A stretch of DNA of 64,000 bases from Synaphobranchus kaupii (GCA_029718625.1 CM056387.1:37672824-37736823), one strand, 5' to 3'; positions 10,224 to 22,559 are shown, numbered from the stretch's first letter. Made by a program: numbers and translations. The notes: generated by a model not told the origin, from the letters alone.

Positions 10224-13200
10224 GTAAGCACAATAATGCCAGTGCTGTTTAGCAGGCCAGCTATCTCAAAATCTCTGTAATCCAATGTATTGAGCAAACG
10301 CTGTCAAAGAACAACACCTGCCACCGAAAAATGGCATTTGAATCCGTTGCACTGTGTGATTGCTGCAGATAAGAGGGGGGTTGCAGCAAATGAATTATTC
10401 TAGATTGTTAGCTGCGCTGTTTCGGTGAACGCAGCTGGGCTAATATTAAATAAACCCGCGGTATTTACTGTGTGACAATGCCGAAATAATGCATTTAAGT
10501 AAATGCTAAATGTACAATTGTCAGTGTTATTTGTCGTTACCATGCCACAGGGCTTTCCTAATGGCTCGGAGTTAAGTTGCAGCCAATATCACCGTCTCGT
10601 GCTATTTATAACCATATGTGATCCGTACCCTGCTGTATTCCTATTCCTTAGTGTTCTAGTTATAACCGTCATTTTCGTACATAATGGCGGTGCATTATGA
10701 CTCCTGTGCAGTGTTCGTTATTATTGGCATTTATAATAGTAACCATACAACTTACAAGCTTAAGATGGCTATCTATCTAGACTATCTAGACATTCATCTT
10801 CGTGTGATCTGCGCAGCATCCTTTTGCCTGAACGATCATTTTAGTATAAAGGTCAGTGGATACGCACAGGTGCAGCCAGGAAGGCGGCCTATCGTATAAA
10901 CGCTTGTCAGCGATTTTTTTCCGGCCCTTTTTCTTGTTACTGACATGTATACCAAACTACACCTGTTTTGGGGGCCCCATATCTTTCAGTGACCAGCTTG
11001 TACTGCTTTCCCTCTCAAGAAAAACTGCTATTTTTGGACAGACTCTGTGTTGCATGGGAAAGCACGTGCACAATTTGTCATCCCGTCTGCGGGACATAAG
11101 TAACTTGTTTTGCAATCTGCCAGGTACCTTCCCCATTGACCTGACAAAGACGCGACTGCAAGTGCAGGGCCAGACCCAGTGCATGGAGATTCGGTACCGG
11201 GGAATGTTCCATGCGCTGCTGAGGATTGGGCGAGAGGAGGGTGTCCGCGCACTTTATTCCGGGTGAGATACTGTACACAGTCTGTAGCCCTAGTAGCGCT
11301 GGATAAAAATCCAGAATTCCCAGTACCTCTCCGCTAGTACTAGTTAAGTCACACTGTACCTGTTTGTCTGCTCTGTTGAAGGATTTCTCCAGCCCTCTTA
11401 CGACAGGCTTCGTACGGCACCATCAAGATCGGCACTTACAACACACTGAAGAAGCTGTTCGTCAGCCAGCCGGAAGGTGGGTTTGGATGTTGAGGAGGAG
11501 ATTTTGTTAATTTTATTCTAGAAAGCATTAAAAGTATTTGTTTTATCTTTTGTTGATGTCAAAGGAATCAGGAATGAATTTGAACCACCTGAGCACTGGT
11601 CATTTCAAAGGTTTAAATGAATTATAAATAGTTTTTATTCATGTGATCTATATGCAATCAGGATATGTTAATGTATTTATATGCATGGCGTCTTTGGGCC
11701 TGAGGGTTGCTAGGGTCTGATTTTCCATGGTTACAGAAATGACCTTTAAAACTGGATATGGGCTTTGCACATATAATTAGTTTTTCCAATGTGATTACAC
11801 CTGTAAAAAAGGAATGAGCTTTTTTCACCTGAATAGTGATTTGAGTGCTGCCATATTCAGTGATTTTTCCTCATTTAAAATAATGAGTCGTGTGCACGTT
11901 GGTTGACGTCACACGCCAAAGTGGCTCTGGGCAATTTGTAATTTTATTAATATAAAAAGTGTCTTTAAAAGAAAGGAAAATCTGTCCTTGTGGCCTGGTG
12001 TGAAATGGTTGAGTGTGCCAGGTCCAATGGTGGCCAGCCACCCTTAGGGGCAGTACCCTGGGGGGTGGGGTTTCAGTTGACATGGATGCCTCCAAGTGCT
12101 GTATACTGCTGTCATACACTGCGGGTAGTTTAAAATAGATCCTCATTTAAAAAGGTACAGCCTTGCATGCATTTTCATTTGCCTTGGAAGAGGGCACCTG
12201 CTAAACAGAGGCTGCATTCGAATAGTCAAAATCGAGCAAGGATCCTTTAGATCGCATGAACCGGAAATAGTTTCTGGGCAGCCATGCTAAGGACCGTTCA
12301 AATTTCTTATATTAAGAAGGAAAGGCGCTTCACGATTCCTTTTATTCGTCCTTTCACAAAGGATGCTCTGGACTATCCTTTTCAGAAGGAAGGTAGTATT
12401 TGTGGCCCACAATGCAATGCCGCCAATGTTTACATAAGCATCTGAGTTTTCCGGAACCTACCGAATTACTGAATTGAAACAACAAGGCGAACATCTGAGA
12501 AATGCCAGAAATCTAAATGTGAATAGCTAGTATTTTTGGTTAGTATTGGCCTGTAATAGAAAGTAAACAATCAGACAATACACCAAATTTATTTATTTAT
12601 TTATTTATAGGCTAAATTTTGCCGAAATAAAGCGAAGGTGAAGTGAAATACAAACAATGATGCGCCTTTTGTCATACTTTTTCATGAAGTTGTAGTTTGC
12701 TAAGTTGATACGACTGGACGTTGCACCATGACGCAAGGTAGAGAAGGAGGTTTGAATTCCACAGTAGATGCTAGATTCCTTGTAAATCTCTCCTTCCAAC
12801 TTTTCCTTGACCCCCATGACGTTTTCTGGCGAGGTCAAGGAAAAGTTGCAAGGAAAGGAGATTATCTTTTTGACTATTCGAATGCAGCCAGAGACCTAAT
12901 GTCATGCATGGGAAGAACCATAACATGTTCATCTCATTTGTTCTTTGCCAACCTCTCTCCTGTCCTCTTTGCTACATTACTGCTTCCACGGTCATTGGGT
13001 GTGAATCACCTTCCAGGCTGGCAGGCCAGGGCACTGTCGTTGTCCTGTTGGGGCCACGTTTGGCTATTCTCCTGCTGTAGTCCCCTCCGACGCCCTATAT
13101 GTTTAGGGGGTTTAGGGGGACAACAGAAGAAACATCACAGTACACGCCATATTCAGTCCCATGGGGAGAACAGGGGTTCACCTGATACTGTACCAGCTGT

Positions 13201-16200
13201 TTATTGAAACATACTAATCAGGCCTTTAGAAGTATTTGGAGCGTGTATTTTTAGAAATATTCACCCCAGTAGTTATTTTGGTAAACATGGTCAGACTTGT
13301 GCATGCCCTTTAGTACACTGTCCTCACAAATACATGAAACCTCTGCGAATACTAAGATGAAAAGGAACCAGACCTTTTAAGCCTGGGGTGGGCAATCTTA
13401 TCCGGAAAGGGCCGGTGTGGATGCAGGTTTTTGATTTAGCCCGGCACTAAGGCACCTTGCCCACCCCTGTTCTAACTAGATTATACGATTGTGGGCTGAC
13501 GAATGAGTTGTATTAACAAACGTAACAGCCAACAGGAAAGACTACATGCTTGTCAAATGCATGTTTGTTCAGTTTGCTCCAGTGCATATTTTTAAAATGG
13601 AGAGGACGTACCTTTTATTGACCTCCCATCTAAACAAACAGCCTAAGAGCCGTCTTAACCATGTTTACATTAGCCTGACGCAAGCTTGCCCCTTTGTTAG
13701 TTGCAAGGTTTCAACGCGCCGGATTGGGCGCGACACACAATATGTCTGAGTTATCAGAAGTTGGCAAACAAGACAGTATTGTTTGAACCCCTGCTCTCAA
13801 GTAAGACTGAAACTCGGGTGAAATGAGGTTGCGGGGGGTTGCTTTATTTGTTTATAGCGTGTTTTAAAAGAAGAGAACCTGTTGTTGCTTCTTCACTCTG
13901 CATGCCTTGTCCGGATGTGCCACTGTGTGTTGAATGCTTATTTTGATACAGGCTTTGGTTTGCCTGGTGGTTGGGGATGCCTGTTCTTCTGCCAATATGA
14001 ACGGCGCCTGGACCACACTAACTGTTGGTCACATTGATCAAGGACTACTGTAACTATTGTTCTAAACTTGATCCATTTTTTTTCCCTCCTGTGTCGCACC
14101 TACTTTCACTGTATATTTACCGGTGGCTAGCAGTAAATTCGTCCTAAAACTGACTATAATCGCTAAAGGTCTCCACTTTGTATCCTAGTGCTGAGCAGGC
14201 ACGGTATAATCTCACAGCAAATTTTTAGTGACCGTTTTAGCAAATCATAAAGCAGTTTGCACTGTACGTTTCTGGATAATGGCATTGTATTTGGGTTTTT
14301 TGTTGTTGTTGTAATTCTCTTAATTGACTGGAAATAACTCCTCAGAGAAATGCATGTTTCAGTGTAATTTTATTTCAATTAAAAAAAAAAAAAAATCATT
14401 GATTCTAATGGAAATCTATTCCGGAAGAATTATTGCATTTTATTTGGTATTGCGCCTCTCGTCTTTCTTTAAACTCTATGCTTATGTCTCTCTGGTGCAG
14501 TGTACACAGAGTTTAATGCCATACACCCATTTTCTTTCTGCAGATGAGACCATGGTCATCAATGTGTTTTGTGGGGTTTTGGCTGGAGTCTTGTCATCCT
14601 CTATAGCCAACCCAACTGATGTCCTAAAGGTAAAATTCCTTCTGGGGTTTTAATAAGCTTATGATATTTTTTGCAGTGTCTGATTTTAAACAAAGATGTC
14701 CCTATTTCTATGGTACTAGTCTAGTAATGTGAAATACACCCGGTGTGTCCACTGTACAGTTTGACTTGGTCAAGCTCATTTCCCGCTCAGATGGGTGTAC
14801 GCCAGTAAGACCGTGACGGGGCTGATAATCGCGGCTTTTTCCCCAGATACGCATGCAGGCCCAGGGAAGCCTTCTCCAAGGCAGCATGATGGCCAACTTC
14901 ATGAACATCTACCAGCAGGAGGGAACTCGAGGACTGTGGAGGGTGAGTGTGTGTCCGTCAAAATAACAAGGCATAAAGGGCAAGATACCTTGATGAAAGA
15001 TGCTGGATTACATCATTTATCATTTTAAAAATGCTATAACGGGAGGAGTCAAACTTTGTTCTGAAGAATACATTGAGTTCTTAGGAAGAGACAACAGAGT
15101 CTGAATACGAGTAGGTGCATGTATTCAACCTGAAACAAAATATATGCATACATACATACATACTTGCATACATATATTGACTCTCAGCTTATTGCATACA
15201 TATATTGACTCTTAGTTTTATTGTAATAACTATAGGCAATTGGGCTTGTGGGTGAATGGCAAATGTAAAAAATTGTGCTTTGCTTTATTTTTTATTATTA
15301 TTTTTTTTCTTCTGTGGTGCCATAGGAAGATTGTACACCATAAAACATAAATGCACTTTAAAAAAATAATAATCGAGTAGTCTCAACTTAAAGATGGAAT
15401 AAGGTGTTGTAACTCAAAAATAATGAAAAAGAGTTTATCTTGGAAGACTAGTGAATACTTGAGCAGATTAAGTTGCACTACTCGCGACTACTAAATAGTT
15501 TAACTGGTTTCCTCAGATCATTTGATTAAAGTGAAATATTTTTCCCCCACAGTGTTTATTCTTGTTTTGCTTACAGCAGTGGAAATGCAAAGTTGCATAA
15601 TTGGAACAATCTAATTGTCCACAATAACGCCGATATGAACAAAGGTACATGACGGGGATTATTCTGTCTGTTACCTGCAAGTCTCCAGGGGGGTATTTCA
15701 CGAAGTTGGCTGAGAAAATCCGGGCTTACTAAAATAAGCCTGGCTTCATTTAGCCTGGTTAGACAGCGTGGATAAATTCCGTTTCACAAAGCTAGATTGC
15801 AGCTCAAGAGTTGAAGCTAATTCAAGCCTGATGAAAGCCAGGTTTGGGGAATGAAGTTACGTGCGCGTTCATGGACTATTTAAACGGCTCGAGTAAGTGA
15901 ATGTCAATTTAAACATTCAATCAGAGTAAATTAGCAAAATAACGTACAGTGTCGTTTACAGCTGGGGAACAGGAACTCGTTATGCAGTTTTATGAAGATT
16001 ACAAGTCTATAATTACAAAAAAGGCAACGCCACAGTAATGAATAAAGCGAGAGACACAGCCTGGGAGTCGATTGCAGAGCGCATAAATGCGTACGTTAGT
16101 CCTATTGCGCAATCAGTACTATGTGCTTTGCATCTCCTCAATTTAAAAAAAAAGAAGTATTTTAATAGTACTTAGCGACATAACTTGCATCTACTCAAGC

Positions 16201-19200
16201 TTGCTTTGTGAAACAGAGTTATCCGAGAACCTATCCAGACTTAGTGAAATAAGCCAGGGTTACAGCTTAAATCGCACTTCGTGAAATACCCCCCTGGTCA
16301 GATCGGAAGTTGTGTTTACAAAGGTCTGCTGTCCACAACAGGGTGTGATCCCCACGGCACAAAGGGCAGCTATTGTGGTGGGAGTCGAGCTTCCCGTCTA
16401 TGACATCACCAAGAAGCACCTGATCCTGTCAGGCATCATGGGAGACACCATATCTACACATTTCATGTAAGTCTTGTGTCAGTGCCATGTTTTAACTTTT
16501 TAAAATATATACAGCACAATGATCACAACAGTCTGCTGCTTGCAAAATTCTAAAGGGAACCTTCGTATCTTTGTATCGGTCTTTGTATGGTATCGTTCTG
16601 TTTAAGAAATCATTTCTCTCCTTTGTTTGTGCCTTGTATACGTATGTGAGCAGGAACAAATTATGTTGCATCTCGTTTTCAAACTTAGTCCACTCCAAGC
16701 TAAAGTTAGCACAAAGCTAATAAGTGAAAACAACCTGTAGCTGTAAAATCCTTTAACTCACTGAACACAGTTTGCCATTCAGTATGTTTGTGGGGGTCTA
16801 AAAAGAAATGAAAGTCATTGAAAACCCACACATTCATAAGGTTCTGCACAATAAATGTACACAGCGCGCGCAAAAGGGTAAAGACGGCCTGTCATCTTGT
16901 CTCTCAATCCATTCCGGCAGTTCCAGTTTCACGTGTGGCCTGGCGGGGGCGCTGGCCTCGAACCCGGTGGACGTGGTGAGGACGCGCATGATGAACCAGC
17001 GGGTACTGGCGGGGAACCCCCTCTACAAGGGCACCCTGGATGGGCTGACGATGACCTGGAGGAACGAGGGCTTCTTCGCCCTCTACAAGGGGTTCTGGCC
17101 AAACTGGCTGCGTCTCGGACCCTGGAACATCATTGTATCCTTTATGGCTCTATGGCGACTGCTAGCTCACCCTCACATACTGAGAATTTTAATTTATGCA
17201 GCAGAAACACCCCAGACGCTCTGGAGCTTGTGTACAACGAGCCCTGTGTTTGTGTTTGGCAGTAGGAATAAACCTTTGGGCTCTTCTCCACTAATTCATT
17301 AAAGGGTATCTAATATTCTATGTGTTTAATACTGAAAGCTAAAAAAAGGTCCTATACAAAATGTAATCTATCAATCAAAGGCTGGTATTGCAGATGTATA
17401 GATCACGCTGAATGAACTGGTTCTTTTGACACGTCCATTTTTCATAGTGCCAGAAGAAAAGTGAACGGCAAGACTATAATTTAAACTATACCTTTTCCAG
17501 ATCAATAAAAAAACAAATCATCTGATTTAAACGATAATTTTATAAGTAATACAAATGCTGCTTTTGATTCTTGAACAAATTGCACTGAATATATTTAAAG
17601 GTTTAAAGGCTAGAGGCTAAAAGGCTGCCATGAGCACTTCGTATTTTATTTTATTTCTTTTTTCATTGCAAATGGGGTTTTATTGACAATTTCAAAGAAA
17701 GGCTGAATCCCTTTTCATTTTAAATTTAGCTTCTAGTCGAACTGTAGCAAATATGGTTGGATTTAAAATGCAGACAGTTAGAAACATTAATATTCATGCA
17801 AATTTAATATTAAGCGTCCCTGTAGCACACCAAACACAGTCATGCAAGGAGATCAGCTAACGGTGAAACATGGGTATTCGTTCTACTTCTCAAAGGAGTG
17901 GGTTTCTCAACACCCTTAAGTCCCCAGAATTAGAAATAAAGATTGAGTGTCTTAAGTACAAGCGCAGACCTTAAAAGCTTGCAGCGTCAGGTGTGTCTGG
18001 AGAAAGACTCACTGGGGTCAGTACACCAGGAGAGCGAGACGTTAATGATGGCTTGTTGTCGAAAGCTTTGTTATTTCTTGTGGGTGGGGTCTGTATACCA
18101 GGAGAGCAAGACATTAATGATGGCTTGTTGTCGAAAGCGTGTTATTACTTGTGGGTGTGGTCTGTATACCGGGGGGGGGGGAATTCCACAAAGCAGGATT
18201 ACTGAGTTGGCTGGATAACTACACTGAGTAAAATCTGGAACAGCACTTTTTACTTCAGTCCATGTTCCAGATTTGGGAGGGTTTCAGGTTTTACTCAGTG
18301 CAGTTGTCCAGCTAACTCTGTAATCCTGCTTTGTGAAATACCCCAGGAGAGCGAGACATTAATGATGGCTTCATTGGCATGTTGTCGGAAGCATGTTATT
18401 GCTAGAGGGAGAGCGGGGTTGGCTGCAGCTCTATACTTATGGCAGTGATACAGACAGTCAGTTGGCTGAGCACAGGAGACAGTGATACAGACAGTCACTT
18501 GCCTGAGGACAGGACAGTGATACAGACAGTTGGCTGAAGACAGGACAGTGCTACAGACAGTTGGCTGAGGACAGGGCAGTGCTACAGACAGTCAGTTGGC
18601 TGATGACAGGACAGTGCTACAGACAGTCAGTTGACTGAGGACAGGACAGTGCTACAGACAGTCAGTTGGCTGAGGACAGGACAGTGATACAGGCAGTTAG
18701 CTGAGGACAGTGCTACAGACAGTCAGTTGGCTTAGCACAGGACAGTGATACAGACAGACAGTTAGCTGAGAACAGGACAGTGGTGCAGACGGTCAGTTGG
18801 CTGAGGACAGGACAGTGATACAGACAGTTAGCTCAGGACAGTGCTACAGACAGTCAGTTGGCTGAGCACAGGACAGTGATACAGACAGACAGTTAGCTGA
18901 GAACAGGACAGTGGTGCAGACGGTCAGTTGGATGAGGACAGGACAGTGATACAGACAGTTGGCTGAGGACAGGACAATGATACAGACAGTCAGTTGGCTG
19001 AAGACAGGACAGTGATAGTCAGTTGGCTGAAGACAGGACAGTGATACAGACAGTCAGTTGGCTGATGACAGGACAGTGATACAGACAGTCAGTTGGCTGA
19101 TGACAGGACAGTGATACGGACAGTCAGTTGGCTGAGGACAGGACAGTGATACAGACAGTCAGTTGGCTGAGGACAGGACAGTGATACAGACAGTCATTTG

Positions 19201-21457
19201 ACTGATGACGGAACAGTGCTACAGACAGTCAGTTGGCTGAGCACAGGACAGTGCTACAGACAGACAGTGCCTCGCCCATCACCTAAAGGTGTTAATTTAA
19301 TCATAACCTCAGGCTCCTGCCAGCGTAACTTCACTCTGCTTCCAGGATAATGAAATAAGTCTATCACTTCTGACAGTAGAGGACCTTACTCTGGTGAAAA
19401 GAATGACTTGGTTGAGATGATATTGATGAGATTTTTCCATATTTTAATTCTTTACAGCGAGCGAAATGACTGCCCTCTCTTGAGGTCTGTGAGGGAGGAG
19501 GGAAAGGGTGGCAAGGGAATCGGAAAAACATGAATTCTTCAATTTTGTGTAATCTATAAATTTGCCATGTTGTAAATCCAAATGAAGTGGGGAAAAATAT
19601 ACCACTGACCCACTGGAATTGTTTCGGGGCTTCATATTTATTTATGGTCAGGGTTGCCATGGTTTTAACAAAGGTCATAGAGCTTTATTGTGGTGACGTT
19701 AAAAGAAAATGGTTTTCCGACCCAGTCATATTATGTATCTATGATTTAGAGGAAGAATGTAATCTGATGCGTCTGTACTGCATTCTCTGTTAAAAACAAG
19801 CGGGCAGCTCGCCGCTGAAGCCATTTTATAGAGCACCCACAGATGGAGCACGGGAGCACGGGAGTACGTCAGCCCTTTGTGATAGGGGATATTTTTAACT
19901 TGTATGCAGTGTGGATGTGGCACACAAATGAAAATGAACAGGTGATGGTCGTCTTAAAGGTGCAGTAATACAAAGGATAAACACACAGCCAGGCAAACAG
20001 GTATTCAGTGTAACGCACCGACGTGAAGACGTAAATCTATTTCTGCTTTGACAATTAGATGGACCCTGACACAAGTGCGCAGCGTTGGTGCCAGACAAAA
20101 TGCTGGCTAGCTTTGCAAAGCATATCTCCCCTATTATTGGTGCATACAGAAATAGGCTAAAGAACACCAGTCAGGGTAATCATTGATGAGATGTTCCACT
20201 TCAGGAGAGAGAGTGAGAATGTTCTCTTATATTTAGTGAAATTTATTATCAGCAGCATTACTGCTGCAGGCAATCTCTATGTTTCTCTGCTGGACTACAC
20301 TTAATATTACTGGTCTACTCTCCGTCAGTCTGCTAGACTACACTATTAATACTACAGGTCTACTCTCCGTCAGTCTGCTAGACTACACTATTAATACTAC
20401 AGGTCTACTCTCCGTCAGTCTGCTAGACTACACTGTATTAATACTACAGGTCTACTCTCCGTCAGTCTGCTAGACTACACTCTATTAATACTACAGGTCT
20501 ACTCTCCATCAGTCTGCTAGACTACACTGTATTAATACTACAGGTCTACTCTCCGTTTGTCTGCTAGACTACACTCTATTAATACTACAGGTCTACTCTC
20601 CGTTAGTTTAATACTACAGGTCTACTCTCCCGTCGGTCTGCTAGACTACACTGTATTAATACTACAGGTCTACTCTCCGTCAGTCTGCTAGACTACACTA
20701 TTAATACTACAGGTCTACTCTCCATCAGTCTGCTAGACTACACTATTAATACTACAGGTCTACTCTCCGTCAGTCTGCTAGACTACACTATTAATACTAC
20801 AGGTCTACTCTCCGTTAGTCTGCTAGACTACACTATTAATACTACAGGTCTACTCTCCGTCAGTCTGCTAGACTACACTGTATTAATACTACAGGTCTAC
20901 TCTCCCTTAGTCTGCTAGACTACACAATTAATACTACAGGTCTACTCTCCGTCAGTCTGCCAGACTGCACTGTATTAATACAGGTCTACTCTCTGTCAGT
21001 CTGCTAGACTACACAATTAATACTACAGGTCTACTCTCCGTCAGTCTGCCAGACTGCACTGTATTAATACAGGTCTACTCTCTGTCAGTCTGCTAGACTA
21101 CACAATTAATACTACAGGTCTACTCTCCGTCAGTCTGCCAGACTGCACTGTATTAATACAGGTCTACTCTCTGTCAGTCTGCTAGACTACACTGTATTTC
21201 TATGACCGTATTATTTTTATCGCCACATTACGTTTTTTACCACATTACATTCAGTAATTCTGAAGATGCGAAATCGGACACAATATGAGAGGAGACTATG
21301 GCAGAGGGAGATTGTTTAATGTCAGCACAATATCAGAGGAGACTATGGCAGAGGGAGATTGTTTAATGTCAGGCAGTTCTGAGTTCTGAGTTCTTGTCCT
21401 TAACGAATGCCTCAGTTCTTCATGACCTATGAGCAGCTGAAGAAGCTCCCTTTATAA
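10058..21457 (+). CDS. slc25a14: slc25a14, mitochondrial carrier (UCP5/BMCP1), 8 coding exons
   Basis: Coding exons are 10058-10223, 11124-11262, 11382-11476, 14544-14629, 14847-14942, 16342-16466, 16921-17134 and 21416-21457; together 963 bases, 320 residues plus stop, with all phases closing. Three mitochondrial-carrier repeats carry the signature PxDxx(K/R): PIDLTK at residues 59-64, PTDVLK at 157-162 and PVDVVR at 251-256. Six inner-membrane helices are expected for the family. The family member SLC25A14 has been reported to carry small inorganic anions such as sulfate and thiosulfate; that is family knowledge, not visible here. Residues 1-34 form a hydrophobic N-terminal extension before MTNLNWKPF, which matches the SLC25A14 layout and argues against the sister gene SLC25A30. 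The start at 10058 is chosen by that similarity; in-frame ATGs at 9986, 10016 and 10160 are alternatives. The exon 7 donor (ATT|GTATCC) is weak. Confidence 0.93.
11124..11262 (+). CDS. slc25a14: slc25a14 coding exon 2
   Basis: Acceptor CTGCCAG|GTACC and donor GG|GTGAGA; enters in phase 1 and leaves in phase 2. Encodes [16 protein letters not shown] and the matrix-loop text [19 protein letters not shown], ending ALYSG. Confidence 0.93.
11382..11476 (+). CDS. slc25a14: slc25a14 coding exon 3
   Basis: Acceptor TTGAAG|GATTT and donor GAAG|GTGGGT; leaves in phase 1. Encodes [20 protein letters not shown] and the LKKLF end of carrier repeat 1. Confidence 0.92.
12210..12889. mobile_element. MITE of about 680 bp in slc25a14 intron 3
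   Basis: Inverted ends GGCTGCATTCGAATAGTCAA and TTGACTATTCGAATGCAGCC, with a possible AGA duplication at 12207-12209 and 12890-12892. Inside, at about 12797-12855, an extended hairpin is formed by CCAACTTTTCCTTGACC and GGTCAAGGAAAAGTTG. There is no recognisable coding sequence. Confidence 0.8.
13386..13472. mobile_element. short MITE fragment, GGGGTGGGCAATCTTATCC type
   Basis: GGGGTGGGCAATCTTATCCG at the left and TTGCCCACCCC at the right, with internal AAAGGGCCGGTGTGGATGCA. The same family as the element at 53427, with an 87-bp span. Confidence 0.6.
14544..14629 (+). CDS. slc25a14: slc25a14 coding exon 4
   Basis: Acceptor TTTCTGCAG|ATGAG and donor AAAG|GTAAAA; leaves in phase 0. Encodes [17 protein letters not shown] followed by [12 protein letters not shown], the second carrier signature. 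The preceding intron of 3 kb contains a 680-bp MITE. Confidence 0.93.
14847..14942 (+). CDS. slc25a14: slc25a14 coding exon 5
   Basis: Acceptor TTTTTCCCCAG|ATACGC and donor AGG|GTGAGT; 32 complete codons, phase 0 at both ends. Encodes [18 protein letters not shown] then [14 protein letters not shown]. Confidence 0.93.
15685..16297 (+). mobile_element. PIF-Harbinger-type element with Myb/SANT relic
   Basis: Inverted ends CCAGGGGGGTATTTCACGAA and the complementary CTTCGTGAAATACCCCCCTGG. Between 15970 and 16091 the text reads [17 protein letters not shown], then after a one-base frameshift [20 protein letters not shown]. This is the Myb/SANT-like domain found in the second ORF of Harbinger transposons. 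No transposase is present. A target duplication was not evident. Confidence 0.75.
16342..16466 (+). CDS. slc25a14: slc25a14 coding exon 6
   Basis: Acceptor CCACAACAG|GGTGTG and donor TTTCAT|GTAAGT; leaves in phase 2. Encodes [20 protein letters not shown] then [16 protein letters not shown]. The acceptor has a poor pyrimidine tract and sits only 44 bp from the end of a Harbinger-type element. Confidence 0.93.
16921..17134 (+). CDS. slc25a14: slc25a14 coding exon 7
   Basis: Acceptor TCCGGCAG|TTCC; the split isoleucine codon AT|T joins exon 6. Encodes [20 protein letters not shown], the third carrier signature, to [14 protein letters not shown]. The donor ATT|GTATCC is weak at +5. Read-through gives [10 protein letters not shown] and eventually a stop at about 17302, so an alternative C-terminus is possible. 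Confidence 0.9.
18001..18420 (+). repeat. degenerate tandem repeat of about 80 bp, three copies
   Basis: Copies share ACCAGGAGAGCGAGACGTTA, ATGATGGCTTGTTGTCGAAAG and a following GTTATTTCTTGTGGGTGGGG-like stretch. The third copy is split by the MITE at 18171. Confidence 0.8.
18171..18346. mobile_element. small MITE with TATTTCACAAAGCAGGATTA-type ends
   Basis: GAATTCCACAAAGCAGGATT at the left pairs with AATCCTGCTTTGTGAAATAC at the right, with further internal inverted stretches (GTTCCAGATTT and complement). It interrupts the third copy of a local tandem repeat of about 80 bp (18021-18410) between TATACC and CAGGAGAGCG. The ends resemble those of the element at 15685. Confidence 0.75.
18430..19268. 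repeat. minisatellite in slc25a14 last intron, about 35-bp units
   Basis: About 25 degenerate copies of ACAGTGATACAGACAGTCAG followed by TTGGCTGAGGACAGG. Some copies lack the CAGTCAG segment. Higher-order duplication is visible, e.g. a block with GTGGTGCAGACGGTC occurs twice (18780 and 18910). Confidence 0.93.
20278..21197. repeat. minisatellite in slc25a14 last intron, about 41-48-bp units
   Basis: About 20 copies of CTACTCTCCGTCAGTCTGCT followed by AGACTACACTATTAATACTACAGGT in pieces. The last part is a higher-order repeat in which a CCAGACTGCACTGTATTAAT variant alternates three times with the main unit. Confidence 0.93.
21274..21372. repeat. 49-bp direct duplication before slc25a14 exon 8
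   Basis: GAGGAGACTATGGCAGAGGG with AGATTGTTTAATGTCAG occurs twice in tandem, ending about 45 bp before the terminal exon acceptor. Confidence 0.9.
21416..21457 (+). CDS. slc25a14: slc25a14 terminal coding exon 8 (42 bp)
   Basis: Acceptor GAATGCCTCAG|TTCTTC, then [13 protein letters not shown] and TAA at 21455-21457. This is the conserved end of SLC25A14/SLC25A30 carriers and continues the phase-0 end of exon 7 (NII-FF). It lies 4281 bp downstream of exon 7, so a simple ORF search misses it. Confidence 0.88.
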   Translation, partial: FFMTYEQLKKLPL

Positions 21458-22559
21458 CCAGCGGGTTGAACAGGACACTTCATCGGAACAGAACACTTCA
21501 TCGGACCAGAGTGTGTTTGTGTGTGTGCCCGTGCGCACGTGCGCTGGGAAGGTGGGGTACATGGTTTTAAGTCGCCTCGTCTCACTGGACCCCAGCTTCC
21601 TGTCCTCACGCTCACACAGTCCCTCCATTTCCTCACTCAGTACATAAGCACGTTTTGTTTCTTTACAATTTATTTATTTGAAATTTTTTATTTAAATGTT
21701 TTGGCGCAGCTTATAGGAAAAATACATATTTATTTTATGATCCATCAACACTCCCCTCTTCACTTGAAGCTTGAGTTTGTGCCTACGATGTAATCTTTCA
21801 TTTAATGTAGGCAGAGCGGCACGGCATTCTCTGCTGATGGCGTTGTAGTTGCTTCTTTGCGTCTTCAGTATTTTCAATGTGCTAAATGGAGGGCTGTTAA
21901 ATGTAGGATGCCTTACAGAAGTTCAGAGGTCACCTGTCGCTGTTCTGACAGTTGGAGATGGTTAGGCTTTGAGCTGATGTGTGACGGGCTGATGAAACTC
22001 AGCTGGCCATGCGTTTTCTCAGGAAAGCCATGTGATACACCTACGTCCTCAAGACCAACACTTTTTTGCTGATATTTGAACCCGAGTTGCAGACTGTAAG
22101 CAACTGTACTCCACCAATTTCAAACGATCTCCAAGACAAATAATAGACCTGCTCTGGTAGACTTCCTGAAAAGTGACATTTATAAGTGTCGGCTGTTGTA
22201 TGATTTTTGTTTTGAGTTTCTTTCATGTTGGGCATTTAGTTTCTAGCCTATCGCTGCTGGTGGAGTGAAGGGAATTTGTTTGTTTTGACTGGTTAAAAGG
22301 TTTTGTGTCTGCTGGCTGTAGAATATGCTCTTAACATGAATGCGTCACCCAGCATTGCATTATATGTTTCAGACCGAGTTAATATCCTCTCCTGAACACA
22401 TTTACTATTTTCTTAAAAAGTTGGACTTTTAAATCACACACGAGAGATGAATTGGTAGCAGTCATAGAGTATTCATGCTCTGCCTACACGTGCTTGATGG
22501 CAATACAGCCGTTTGTTCATTAGTCACTGCTTGCTGTGCCAATAATCCAGTCCTCTCAT

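Noticed and set aside
10503..11266. Upstream in-frame extension of slc25a14 exon 2 (10856-11266)
   Set aside because: Similarity to the carrier begins only after the acceptor CAG at 11121-11123; the upstream text is intron.
12728..13207. 159-residue ORF in slc25a14 intron 3
   Set aside because: Runs across the end of the MITE at 12889 into intron sequence; no homology or splice logic.
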